A stretch of DNA of 64,000 bases, from NCBI GenBank assembly GCA_016192455.1, contig JACPUC010000012.1, positions 1 through 64,000 of the forward strand, written 5' to 3'. The notes below the pieces were generated by a model. That model saw only the letters and a list, made by a program, of their open reading frames with translations. It ran no database searches and was not told where the DNA came from. Within the stretch, counting starts at the first letter, position 1. Each line of letters opens with the position of its first letter. Positions 1 to 10,031 of this stretch are shown here, piece by piece. The position numbers and the translations under genes are program-made. Source of the stretch: Candidatus Tectimicrobiota bacterium (lineage in GTDB: Bacteria > JACPUC01).

Positions 1-20
1 CCTCGCGCGCCCCGGCTTGG

Positions 21-44
21 AGGGGCGGTTCGCGAACCGCCCCT
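21..44. repeat. dispersed palindromic element, copy A
   Basis: A perfect 24-base palindrome (arms AGGGGCGGTTCG / CGAACCGCCCCT) lies just downstream of the mdh stop codon on the minus strand. The same palindrome recurs at 6743-6770. Similarity between the copies extends beyond it: both carry TGGGGGAGCA followed by an imperfect GGGT motif, and both carry GCGAACTT followed 12 bases later by CCTA, where the CTA is the complement of the TAG stop of the neighbouring gene. It looks like a REP/MITE-type repeat near gene 3' ends. Its function is unknown. Confidence 0.8.
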
Positions 45-143
45 ACGGGATGGGCGTGTGGGGGAGCATGGGTTCCTCACAAGCCCCTTGCCAATGCAGC
101 GAACAGCGCCGCAACGATGTAAGCGAACTTCTGAGACGCCACC

Positions 144-2434
<2,291 letters not shown>

Positions 2435-2782
2435 ACGCTCACCTTCACGTCTGCTCGGTAGCTTCCATGCAGGAGCGGCGCGCAACAGCGCTCCGCGCTC
2501 TGCCCGCCTCCGGGCCGGAGACGCAGGCGCACCCCCTTCCAGCTTACCCGCCAAGTAGCATCGCGTGGAGACTGTTGGAGGAAATGGACTCAGGACGAAA
2601 GGCCCGGGGTCGCGCGCCGCGCAGCTTGCCGCGCCGTCGAGGCGCCGCCCGCCTCGCAGACGCACGGCCGCCATCCCCCCGCCGCGGTGCCGCCTCCCTG
2701 CTCGGAGCAAGCTGGGAGGTGCCCCGGCGCCGCACGGTCGAGAGGACACCCGAGAAGGCCACGTAAAATCCCTAAAATATCC

Positions 2783-2810
2783 CATATAACCCCCATCGGG
2801 CAGGTGTCAA
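2783..2810 (-). promoter_or_regulatory. sigma-70-like promoter candidate for icd-mdh
   Basis: Read on the minus strand, TTGACA (2810-2805) is followed after 16 bases by TATATG (2788-2783), inside the only AT-rich patch of the region. The -35 is a perfect consensus match. Confidence 0.6.
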
Positions 2811-2868
2811 GGAGAAAGCGCAGATTTCCTGGAGTTGCCCGTCGCCGCGAAAGGCTTGCCGCACCCCG

Positions 2869-2897
2869 ATGACAGCGCCACCCGCACGTGCTAGCAT
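2869..2897 (+). promoter_or_regulatory. extended -10 promoter candidate for pdxA
   Basis: ATGACA (2869-2874) is followed after 17 bases by TAGCAT (2892-2897), preceded by TG one base upstream (TGCTAGCAT, an extended -10). The expected transcription start falls at about 2904-2905, on the first base of the ATG at 2905, so the messenger may be leaderless. The same TGCTAGCAT sequence is found in front of plsC. Confidence 0.45.
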
Positions 2898-2904
2898 GGG
2901 TCCC

Positions 2905-3951
2905 ATGGAACCGGCCCACGCGCAACGCCAAACGTCCCCGGCGCGCCTTGCGGTGACCATGGGTGATCCGGCGGGGATCGGTCCGGAGATCGTCGCCAGG
3001 CTCCTTGCCGACCCCGAGGCGGCGCACTGCCGCATCCTCGTGGTGGGAGCAGCGACGGTGCTGCGCGCCAGGCAGGAGGCCCTGGGGTTGCCGGCGGTGG
3101 AGCCGGTCCTGCGCGCCTCCGAGGTGGATGCCGGCACGCTCCCTGCGCGAGGGCTGCCGGGTCATCCCTGCGTGGTCGATGTTGATGATGGGCTGGCCGC
3201 CGGGCTGCGGCTCGGCAAGGTGCAGCCGGAGGCTGGCGAGCTCGCATATCGCTCCATTTGCACGGCGGTGCGCCTGGTGCAGAACGGCCGTGCCGATGCC
3301 GTGGTGACGGCCCCGATCAACAAGGCGGCGCTGCGGCAGGCCGGGCATGCCTACCCCGGCCACACCGAGCTGCTGGCCGAGCTGTGCGGCAGCGGCGACG
3401 TGGCCATGATGATGGCCGAGGAGCGCCTGAAGGTCACCCTGGCAACCATCCACGTGCCCCTCGCCAAGGTGCCGTCGCTGCTGTCTACGGCGGCGATCGG
3501 CAGTGCCATCCGTTTGACGGCGCAGTTCCTCGGCCGCCTCGGCATGCCCGCGCCGCGCCTGGCGGTGGCGGGGCTGAACCCCCACGCCGGCGAGGGCGGC
3601 CTGTTCGGCGACGAGGAGGAGACGATCATCCGTCCCGCCGTCGAGGCGGCGCGCAGCCGCGGCCTTGACGTGAGCGGGCCGCTGCCGGGTGACGTGGTCT
3701 TCCACCAGGCGGTCCTGGGGCGCTACGATGCCGTCATCGCCATGTATCACGACCAGGGGCTCATTCCCGTGAAGCTCCTGGGGTTCGGCCGGGCGGTGAA
3801 CGTGACTCTGGGCCTGCCCTTCCTGCGCACCTCCGTCGATCACGGCACGGCCTTCGATATCGCCGGGCGCGGCGTCGCCGATGCAACGAGCCTGAAGGTC
3901 GCCACCCTGATGGCGGCGCGCTGGGCCGCGAGGTGGCAGCGTGATCCCTAG
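2905..3951 (+). CDS. pdxA: 4-hydroxythreonine-4-phosphate dehydrogenase
   Basis: PdxA oxidises 4-phosphohydroxy-L-threonine in the DXP-dependent route to pyridoxal 5'-phosphate. The protein opens with the family signature RLAVTMGDPAGIGPEI. It carries the three metal-binding histidines in their usual contexts: YPGHTELLA, ATIHVPLAK and MYHDQGLIPVK. The length of 348 residues is slightly above the family norm because of a short N-terminal tail. The start is uncertain: in-frame ATGs exist at 2869, 2896 and 2905, and none has a convincing ribosome binding site. I chose 2905 because the best promoter places the transcription start there. The end overlaps rsmA by 11 bases, and a pdxA-rsmA pairing is common in bacteria, so translational coupling is likely. 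Confidence 0.93.
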   Translation: MEPAHAQRQTSPARLAVTMGDPAGIGPEIVARLLADPEAAHCRILVVGAATVLRARQEALGLPAVEPVLRASEVDAGTLPARGLPGHPCVVDVDDGLAAGLRLGKVQPEAGELAYRSICTAVRLVQNGRADAVVTAPINKAALRQAGHAYPGHTELLAELCGSGDVAMMMAEERLKVTLATIHVPLAKVPSLLSTAAIGSAIRLTAQFLGRLGMPAPRLAVAGLNPHAGEGGLFGDEEETIIRPAVEAARSRGLDVSGPLPGDVVFHQAVLGRYDAVIAMYHDQGLIPVKLLGFGRAVNVTLGLPFLRTSVDHGTAFDIAGRGVADATSLKVATLMAARWAARWQRDP

Positions 3952-4801
3952 GTCCCGCGGGCGCACCGGCGCGCGCCGGCAGCGGCGGCCGTCGGCCCGC
4001 CTGCGCAGGCGCCAGGGGCGGCACTTCCTGCGCCGCCCGGAGATACTGGCCGAGATCGCGGCCCTGGCGGGCATCGGGCCGCGGCAGACCGTGCTCGAGA
4101 TCGGCTGCGGCGAGGGGTTCCTCACCGCCGCCCTGGCGGAGCAGGCGTGCAAGGTGCTCGCCGTCGAGGTGGATCGGCGCCTCATCGAGGTCGCCCGCCG
4201 CAACCTCCTGCCGGCGCCGAACGTGGCGCTCCTCTGCGCCGACATCCTCAGCCTCGATTTGCGCCGCCTGCCGCCCGGCATCGTCGCGGTGGGGAACCTT
4301 CCGTACTCCATCGCCACGCCGATCATCTTCCGCTGCCTGGAGCATCTCGAGCGCTTCGCCTCGTTGACCTTCACGGTGCAGCTCGAGGTGGCGGAGCGCC
4401 TCGTTGCAAAGCCGGCAACGAAGCCCTACAGCGTGCTGAGCGTCGCCGTGCAGCTCCGCTGTCATGTCGAGGCGCTGCTGAGCATTCCGCGCCGGGCCTT
4501 CTCGCCGCCGCCGCGGGTCGATTCCGCCGTGGTGCGTTTCCTCCCCCTGCGTGAGCCGCCCGTGCCGGCGGCCGAGCAGCCGCAGCTTCTGCGGGTGGTG
4601 CGCACCGCCTTCGCCCAGCGGCGCAAGACGCTGCGCAATGCCCTCCTCGGCGCCGGCTGGCTTGATTGGCGCGGCGGCGACATCGACGCCTGCCTACAGC
4701 GCCTCGGCATTGCTCCCCAGCGCCGCGGGGAGACCTTGAGCCTGGCGGAGTTCGCGGCCCTGGCGCGGGCGGTGCCGCGGCCGCCGGCAGGGCGCCCGTG
4801 A
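3941..4801 (+). CDS. rsmA: 16S rRNA dimethyladenosine transferase RsmA (KsgA)
   Basis: RsmA dimethylates two adjacent adenosines in the 3' terminal hairpin of 16S rRNA with S-adenosylmethionine during late 30S assembly. After a basic tail, the family motif RHFLRRPEIL precedes the SAM-binding motif VLEIGCGEGFLT. The catalytic motif NLPYSIATPI and the later FSPPPRVDSAVVRF block are both present. Length is 286 residues, normal for the family. The start overlaps the pdxA stop by 11 bases, so it is probably translated by coupling. An alternative start inside the basic N-terminal tail cannot be excluded. Confidence 0.95.
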   Translation: MIPRSRGRTGARRQRRPSARLRRRQGRHFLRRPEILAEIAALAGIGPRQTVLEIGCGEGFLTAALAEQACKVLAVEVDRRLIEVARRNLLPAPNVALLCADILSLDLRRLPPGIVAVGNLPYSIATPIIFRCLEHLERFASLTFTVQLEVAERLVAKPATKPYSVLSVAVQLRCHVEALLSIPRRAFSPPPRVDSAVVRFLPLREPPVPAAEQPQLLRVVRTAFAQRRKTLRNALLGAGWLDWRGGDIDACLQRLGIAPQRRGETLSLAEFAALARAVPRPPAGRP

Positions 4802-4921
4802 GGCGCGGCCCCGGCTCTCCAAGGTGGCGCGTCGTTTCCCGTCACCACCATCCCCTCCCGGCCCTACGCCCGGCCTTCGCGGGTGAGAGGGCAGGGGAGG
4901 TGCGCGAGGAGGATTTCCGCC

Positions 4922-5500
4922 ATGATCCCTCGCTCTGCCGCCGCTCTCTTGTGGCTTGGAGCCTGCCTCCCGAGCCTTCTCCTGGCCTGGTCCAGCGGTC
5001 CAGCCGGCGCCCAGCCGCGGCTGGACAAACATGAGGTGACGAACCGCGAGTACGCCGCCTTCGTGGCGGCCCAGGGACACCGGCCCCCCGGGCATTGGAA
5101 CGGCGCCAAGCCGGATGATGCCATCGCCGACGAGCCGGTCGTCCTCGTGACGTTCCACGACGCCGAGGCCTACTGCGCCTGGGCGGGGGGCAAGCGCCTG
5201 CCGAACGTGGAGGAGTGGCAGCGCTCCTGCCGGGACCGAGAGCTCGACAAGCTCGGCATGGTCTGGGAATGGACCTCGACGCTCACGCCGGGCCGCGGCG
5301 GAGAAGGATTCAGGGCGCTCTGCGGGCCTGGCCTGGAGAACACCGGCTGCGACTGCTCCCACAGCTACCATCCGACCTGGATGAATGAAGTGAAAGGCTT
5401 TCGCTGCACCGCCGCCCCGCCCATGGCCGAGGTCTGGCCTGGGATCGACAGAGGCGCGGAGCGTTGGGCTGACCGGCAGGCGGAGGAACCTGGCCCCTGA
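4922..5500 (+). CDS. small secreted formylglycine-generating-enzyme-like (SUMF1 fold) protein
   Basis: This 192-residue protein has a cleavable signal peptide (hydrophobic residues 8-24, probable cleavage after AGA at about residue 30), so it should be exported. The body has SUMF1/FGE-sulfatase fold hallmarks: KHEVTNREYAAFV near the start, VTFHDAEAYCAWAGGKRLPN (residues 76-95), EEWQRSC, MVWEWTST, and GFRCTAAP at the end. It is shorter than true formylglycine-generating enzymes; the segment between WEWTST and FRC is compressed, so catalytic activity is doubtful. No sulfatase gene is nearby. The start was chosen at 4922 because GAGGAGG precedes it. I infer a periplasmic or surface domain protein of unknown role. 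Confidence 0.75.
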   Translation: MIPRSAAALLWLGACLPSLLLAWSSGPAGAQPRLDKHEVTNREYAAFVAAQGHRPPGHWNGAKPDDAIADEPVVLVTFHDAEAYCAWAGGKRLPNVEEWQRSCRDRELDKLGMVWEWTSTLTPGRGGEGFRALCGPGLENTGCDCSHSYHPTWMNEVKGFRCTAAPPMAEVWPGIDRGAERWADRQAEEPGP

Positions 5501-5623
5501 GGTGATCGAGCGGCGAACCTGGCGGATTTGTTGTAGGGAGGCGGACCCTGCGCCACGGCGAAGGCTGCCGCGCCGCCGTCACGACCGCGCCGGGAGACCA
5601 TCCAGAGGCTTCCCGGCACATAC

Positions 5624-5667
5624 AGCAACGCCACCCGGCGCTGGTCCTGCCGGGCGGCGTTGTTGCT
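5624..5667. terminator. hairpin between convergent genes
   Basis: CAACGCC / GGCGTTG and CCCGGC / GCCGGG arms, separated by one A-C mismatch, form a long stem between the plus-strand SUMF1-like gene and the minus-strand cyclase gene. There is no T-run on either side, so intrinsic termination is uncertain; it could stop or stabilise transcripts from both directions. Confidence 0.45.
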
Positions 5668-5685
5668 TCACGCAAGCTGCCGCCC

Positions 5686-6645
5686 TTACTTGATGGCCAA
5701 GGGGTTGATGGGGCTGCCGATGCCGCCCTTGATATTCAGCGGCTGGGCGATGAAGAGGAACTCGTAGACACCGTCGGCGGCGCAATCCTCCGAGAGCTTT
5801 TCGAGGTCGAAGAGCTCGCCGATCATGACGCCGAGGTCGCGCAGCAGCACCGCATGCAGCGGGTAGAAGGCATCGGGGTGCTGGATGCGCGAGGGCTCCA
5901 CCTCGAGGGAGACGTTATCGGCCGCCACGGCGGCGATCTCATGCTCGTGGATCCAGGGCGCCGTGTCGATGCCCAACCCCGGGTGGCCGTCCTTCCAGTA
6001 AGCGCTCTTGTCCTTCAGGCTATACCAGAACGGCACGTTGCCGGTGCGGATGAGGAGGGCGTCGCCGCTCTTGATCTCCACCTTCTGCGCCGCGGCGGTG
6101 GCCTCGAGGTCGGCGGCGGTGATGACGGCGCTCCCCTTCAGGGCCTCGGCGCCTTTCTGCCGCAGCACATCGAGGAGCACGCCGCGGGTGACGAATTGGG
6201 TGGCGAACTTGCCGATATCGAGCCGCCGCAGGCCGCCGAAGTTGGGGTTGCGCATGTAGGTCTCGGAGAAGCCGTTGTACATCTGGTTGCCGTACCAGGC
6301 ATGGGCGAGACCGTCCCACTGCGTGGTGCTCTGGGTGGAGAGGTGGATGCCGTCGTCGCTGAACTTCACCCCGCCCTCGGGAATCTTGCCGCCGCCGGGC
6401 GCGCCCAGGGCGTAGTCGCCGGCGCCGAAGCGCATCCAGTGCTCGGGCAGGCCGCGGGCCGGGTGCACGGGACCGTGCCGGTCGAGCGGGATGGCGCAGG
6501 TGATCACCTTCCCCCGGCGCACCAGCTTCATGGCGTTCAAGAGCACCTCGGGGGTGATGTAGTTGGCGGCCCCCAGCTCATCATTGGCCCCCCACTTGCC
6601 CCAGTTCGAGAGGCGCGGGAAGGAGAAGTCGCTCGGCTCGGTCAC
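5686..6645 (-). CDS. cyclase-family (kynurenine formamidase-like) metal hydrolase
   Basis: This 319-residue protein belongs to the Mn-dependent cyclase/kynurenine formamidase family (PF04199). The sequence STQSTTQWDGLAHAWYGNQ occupies the place of the HxGTHxDxPxH metal motif, the variant typical of the larger uncharacterised cyclase subfamily. Later blocks such as GDALLIRTGN and SLEVEPSR also fit. Family members hydrolyse cyclic amides or N-formyl groups; the substrate cannot be read from the sequence. The GTG at 6645 is preceded by GAGGAGG at 5 bases, which decides the start. The nitrilase gene lies upstream on the same strand, separated by a palindromic repeat. Confidence 0.85.
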   Translation of the reverse strand: MTEPSDFSFPRLSNWGKWGANDELGAANYITPEVLLNAMKLVRRGKVITCAIPLDRHGPVHPARGLPEHWMRFGAGDYALGAPGGGKIPEGGVKFSDDGIHLSTQSTTQWDGLAHAWYGNQMYNGFSETYMRNPNFGGLRRLDIGKFATQFVTRGVLLDVLRQKGAEALKGSAVITAADLEATAAAQKVEIKSGDALLIRTGNVPFWYSLKDKSAYWKDGHPGLGIDTAPWIHEHEIAAVAADNVSLEVEPSRIQHPDAFYPLHAVLLRDLGVMIGELFDLEKLSEDCAADGVYEFLFIAQPLNIKGGIGSPINPLAIK

Positions 6646-6742
6646 GGTATCCTCCTCACGGGGCGGGAGCACGGGGGCCTGGCGTTTGAGTGATTCACGG
6701 TTCAAGTGCGAGGGAGCCGTGCCCCCTGGCGCACCCCTAATC

Positions 6743-6770
6743 GTAGGGGCGGTTCGCGAACCGCCCCTAC
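6743..6770. repeat. dispersed palindromic element, copy B
   Basis: A perfect 28-base palindrome (GTAGGGGCGGTTCG and its complement) lies between the nitrilase stop and the cyclase start. Its inner 24 bases match copy A at 21-44. The flank toward the nitrilase gene shares further motifs with copy A (TGGGGGAGCA at 6792-6801, GCGAACTT at 6861-6868), ending at the TAG stop complement at 6882-6884. Confidence 0.8.
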
Positions 6771-6881
6771 AGCTCGCGGGAAACGGGAGGCTGGGGGAGC
6801 AAGGGTCCCCCGCCCAACCTCCCCCCGTACCAAGCCGCCCGCGACGCATCCACTTCGCGAGCGAACTTTTACGACCTCACC

Positions 6882-7940
6882 CTACCCCTTCGGCCGCTTC
6901 CAGACGCCGCGTTCCTGCAGGTCGCGGATGACCTTGCGGTGGATTTCCTGGCGCTCGGCGCGCTTCGGCGGCGGCGTGTGCAGAAAGAGGTTTTTCGGGA
7001 AGATCGGCTGCTCGTAGATGAGCTTGTACTGCTCCGTGCGCAGGTCTTTCAACCAGTTGCCGAACAGCGACTTGTCGCGGAAGTCGCGCAGGGCCTCGAT
7101 GTCCACCATAGCGCTGCAGAAGGAGTCGGTGCCGGCGATGTGGTGGGCGATGACCTCGCCCTTGTAGTTGCACATCATCGAATGGCCGCCGGTGATGTCC
7201 CAGCCGTGCGGCGAGTCGGCGCTGAGCATGCCGAGGGCCGGGTTCGGCGCCAGCACGTAGCAGGTGTTGTCGAGGGCGCGCGAGCGGCAGCGCAGCTCGT
7301 ACCAGCCGCGGCCCACCCACGGCTCGGGGTAGCCGGGCATGTAGATGACCTCGGCGCCGTTCATCGCCAGGCCGCGCGCCGTCTCCGGGAAGCTGTGGTC
7401 CATGCAGACGAGGGTGCCGAGGCGGCCGATCTCGGTGTCGCAGACGGGGTAGAAGGCGTTGAGATCATCGCCGTACTTGGCGACGTAGCGGTCCCAGACG
7501 TCGTGCGGCACGGTGCTTGGCTCGTTCGGGTAGACCTGCAGCTTGTGGTACTTGTGGATGACCTTGCCTTCGGGGTTGATGATGTAGGCGAGGTTGAAGT
7601 AGCGGTCCTCGATGAGGTCCGGCTCCACGGCGCGGATTTGGCCGATGAGGTAGATGTTGAAGTCGCGGGCGATGTCGCCCAGGTAGTCGGTCTCCGGCCC
7701 CGGCACCGTGGTCATCAGTTCGCGGCAGGAGCGCACGTGGTCCCAGTCCTGCACCGAGTCGGTGAAGCCCTGGATGGCGCCCTCGGTGAAGCAGATGAGC
7801 TTCACCGGGTACTCGAGGCTGGCCAGCCAGAAGCTGGCGCGGATGCCCTGCGCCAGGTGATCGAGGTTGCGCTTGACGTCATCGCGGCGTTGGATGTTGA
7901 GGAACGTGCTCTGCACGGCGACAGCAGTGTAACGGTCCAT
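6882..7940 (-). CDS. nitrilase-superfamily C-N hydrolase (aliphatic amidase-like)
   Basis: This 352-residue cytoplasmic enzyme of the carbon-nitrogen hydrolase fold has the full Glu-Lys-Cys triad: E53 in FTEGAIQG, K133 in HKYHKLQVYP and C179 in LVCMDHSFPE. It should hydrolyse an amide, carbamoyl group or nitrile; the long C-terminal part after residue 280 is more like amidase-branch members, and the substrate is unknown. The ATG at 7940 follows GGAGGG. It probably shares function or regulation with the cyclase-family hydrolase downstream, though the 236-base gap holding a palindrome means they may be separate units. Confidence 0.88.
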   Translation of the reverse strand: MDRYTAVAVQSTFLNIQRRDDVKRNLDHLAQGIRASFWLASLEYPVKLICFTEGAIQGFTDSVQDWDHVRSCRELMTTVPGPETDYLGDIARDFNIYLIGQIRAVEPDLIEDRYFNLAYIINPEGKVIHKYHKLQVYPNEPSTVPHDVWDRYVAKYGDDLNAFYPVCDTEIGRLGTLVCMDHSFPETARGLAMNGAEVIYMPGYPEPWVGRGWYELRCRSRALDNTCYVLAPNPALGMLSADSPHGWDITGGHSMMCNYKGEVIAHHIAGTDSFCSAMVDIEALRDFRDKSLFGNWLKDLRTEQYKLIYEQPIFPKNLFLHTPPPKRAERQEIHRKVIRDLQERGVWKRPKG

Positions 7941-8046
7941 GCGGCTCCCTCCTTGTCGTGGAACGGGTCAGCGCAAGGCGCCCCCTTGCCGGCACAGGGC
8001 GGGGCGAGCCTCTCCACGTCTCTAACTTTTCCCAGGTTTAGGGTTC

Positions 8047-8076
8047 AGCTTAGCGTGGCGGAGCGGATCGGGTCAA
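8047..8076 (-). promoter_or_regulatory. promoter candidate for the nitrilase gene
   Basis: Read on the minus strand, TTGACC (8076-8071) is followed after 18 bases by TAAGCT (8052-8047), about 100 bases before the start codon. The -35 is good and the -10 is weak. Confidence 0.4.
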
Positions 8077-8171
8077 GGCTGCGGCAGCCCCCACCCTGCC
8101 GTCCTGGGAGCGAAACAGTCGACGCCTTCACCACGACGCTTCAGGCCAGGGTGGTTCGGAACCAGGTCAGG

Positions 8172-8957
8172 TCAAGCAAACGCCGCCGGCAGGTCGCGCT
8201 CCGGGGGACCGTTGTACACGATGTCGCTCGCCGCGGCGGCCTTGAAGGGGCGCTCCTTGGTCATCTGCTCATGACTGTGCGCCACCAGGCCGACGGTGCG
8301 GGCGATGATGAAGAACCCCTTGCCGAGCCGCCAGTCGATGCCGAGATCGGAGATAAGGGCGGCGATGGCCCCATCGACGTTCAGCGGCAGCTCGCGCCCG
8401 AAGCCTTCCTTGATCGCCCCCTCGAGGGCGAGCGCCAGGCTGGTGTTCGGGCCGATGAGGTGCAGCCGCTCGGCCAGCTCGAGCATCTTCAGGGTGCGGG
8501 GATCGGGGTTGTGGATGGGGTGGCCGTAGCCGAGGATGCGCTGTTTCGCCTGCCGGTACTGCTGCACGACGCGCCGCGCCACCTCGGCGTGCTCGACGCC
8601 GGGGTGCGCCGCCAGGGCCTCCTGGAACATCTTGGCGCACTGCTCGATGGCGCCGCCGTGGATGTCCCCCAGGGCGTTCACGCCGGAGGCCACCGCCGCC
8701 TGCATGGGGACGCCGCAGGAGGCCACGAAGCGCGCCGCGTCAATGGAAGGCGCCGCCAGGCTGTGGTCCACGCTGGAGACGAGGATCGCCTCGATAAGCT
8801 TGCCTTCGTTGCCCTTCGGCAGCTCGCCCGCGAACATCAGGTAGACCACGTCGCCGAAGGAGCAGCGCTCCATGAGGTCCTCGATGCGGTAGCCGCGCAC
8901 CAGAATCTTGCTGCGCGCCACGAAGGAGAGTTCGGTTCGCCAGAAATCGTCAGCCAT
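8172..8957 (-). CDS. citryl-CoA lyase / citrate synthase-like protein
   Basis: This 261-residue protein resembles the stand-alone citryl-CoA lyase of Hydrogenobacter and the C-terminal part of ATP citrate lyase. All three catalytic residues of the citrate synthase fold are present: H100 in GDIHGGA, H146 in LGYGHPIH and D195 in PLNVDGAIAA. The N-terminal dimerisation region of full-size citrate synthase is absent, which favours lyase over synthase. It would split citryl-CoA into acetyl-CoA and oxaloacetate, or run the reverse. It sits downstream of two CoA-ligase-like subunits on the same strand, which supplies a plausible first step. A related hydroxyacyl-CoA substrate is possible. Confidence 0.82.
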   Translation of the reverse strand: MADDFWRTELSFVARSKILVRGYRIEDLMERCSFGDVVYLMFAGELPKGNEGKLIEAILVSSVDHSLAAPSIDAARFVASCGVPMQAAVASGVNALGDIHGGAIEQCAKMFQEALAAHPGVEHAEVARRVVQQYRQAKQRILGYGHPIHNPDPRTLKMLELAERLHLIGPNTSLALALEGAIKEGFGRELPLNVDGAIAALISDLGIDWRLGKGFFIIARTVGLVAHSHEQMTKERPFKAAAASDIVYNGPPERDLPAAFA

Positions 8958-9064
8958 GTGAGTCGCCCCTGTTCGAGTTGCGTCGTCTGGGATGACGTGG
9001 TCGCGTTGAACCGTCGGCGTTGACCCGCGGGAATGGCGCCCGCCGCCAGCCCGCCCGCGCCGCC

Positions 9065-9964
9065 TCAGGTCTTCAGCACCGCGCGCAGCCCGCCGACGAG
9101 GTCGTGCAGCTCCTCGACGACGTGGATGCCGGCGGCGCGCATGGCGGCCATCTTCGTCCTCGTGCTGCCGCGCTCCCCCTCGACGAGCACCGCCGCATGC
9201 CCGAAGCGCATGCCCGGCATCTCATCGACGAAGCGCCCGGCGATGAAGGCGAAGACCGGCAGGGTGGATCCCCCCTTGACGTAGAACTCGGAGAAGGTCT
9301 CCTCGGCGTTGCCCCCCGGCTCGCAGAAGATGACCATGGCCTGCGTCGCCGGGTCCTCCTGGAAGAGGGGCAGCACGTCCATGTACGTGGTGCCGACCAT
9401 CGGGTCGCCGCCGATGCTGACGCAGGTGCTCTGGCCGATCCCCGCCTGGGTGAGGAGGTTGGCGATCTCGGTGGTCATGCCGCCGCTGCGGGAGACGATG
9501 CCCACCGGCCCCTCGGTGTAGGCCTTGCGCACGTCCGCCGCCGGCCCGCCCACCATGCCCGCCTTGGCGCGCGGCGGCGACAGGATGCCGAGGGAGTTCG
9601 GCCCCACGATGCGGGCGCCGCGCTCGTTCGCGAAGGCGATGAAATCGACCACGTCGTGCCGCGGCACGCGCTCCGTCACCACGACGACGAGCTGCACCCC
9701 GGCGTCCACCGCCTCGTAGACGGCGCCGCGCACGAACCCCGCCGGCACCGAGATGACGCTGGTGTTGGCGCCGTGCCGCTCCACCGCCTCGGCGACGCAG
9801 TCGTACACCGGCACGCCGTAGATCGACTCGCCTCCCTTGCCGGGGGTGCAGCCGGCGACGACCTTCGCCCCATAATCGAGGGAATGCTTCGTGAACGTGG
9901 TGGCCTCGCGGCCGGTGATGCCCTGCACTACGATTCGCGTCGCGTCGTCAATCAGAATCGCCAC
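9065..9964 (-). CDS. succinyl-CoA synthetase alpha-like subunit (possible citryl-CoA synthetase small subunit)
   Basis: This 299-residue protein is homologous to SucD. It starts AILIDDATRIVVQGITGRE, has a CoA-binding Rossmann domain, and keeps the phosphohistidine in RFGHAAVL (H256). I chose the GTG at 9964 because GGGGAG precedes it and it reproduces the normal SucD N-terminus; a GTG five codons upstream is also possible. Its location between a SucC-like gene and a citryl-CoA lyase suggests that the CoA acceptor is citrate (as in CcsB) or another carboxylate such as malate (as in MtkB), rather than succinate. Sequence alone does not decide among these. Confidence 0.85.
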   Translation of the reverse strand: MAILIDDATRIVVQGITGREATTFTKHSLDYGAKVVAGCTPGKGGESIYGVPVYDCVAEAVERHGANTSVISVPAGFVRGAVYEAVDAGVQLVVVVTERVPRHDVVDFIAFANERGARIVGPNSLGILSPPRAKAGMVGGPAADVRKAYTEGPVGIVSRSGGMTTEIANLLTQAGIGQSTCVSIGGDPMVGTTYMDVLPLFQEDPATQAMVIFCEPGGNAEETFSEFYVKGGSTLPVFAFIAGRFVDEMPGMRFGHAAVLVEGERGSTRTKMAAMRAAGIHVVEELHDLVGGLRAVLKT

Positions 9965-10031
9965 CGTCGATCTCCCCACCTCAGTGCATCGTCAGAGTTC
10001 CCCCCGGGTTCGTTGTCGAGCTCGTTGCTGC

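Larger units (their letters stand above)
2435..2904. other. divergent intergenic region between icd and pdxA
   Basis: These 470 bases contain no credible gene. The part next to pdxA includes an AT-rich patch (2762-2790) unlike the surroundings. It holds a minus-strand promoter candidate for icd and a plus-strand promoter candidate for pdxA. The roughly 330 bases that would form the icd leader are GC-rich, and I recognise no riboswitch in them. Confidence 0.6.

Noticed and set aside
8172-8957. Full citrate synthase
   Set aside because: At 261 residues it lacks the N-terminal part of the synthase; the stand-alone lyase form fits length and neighbours better.
6939-9023. Plus-strand open frame of nearly 700 codons
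   Set aside because: It covers the nitrilase and citryl-CoA-lyase genes on the other strand, has no recognisable domain, and shows the composition of a complementary frame.
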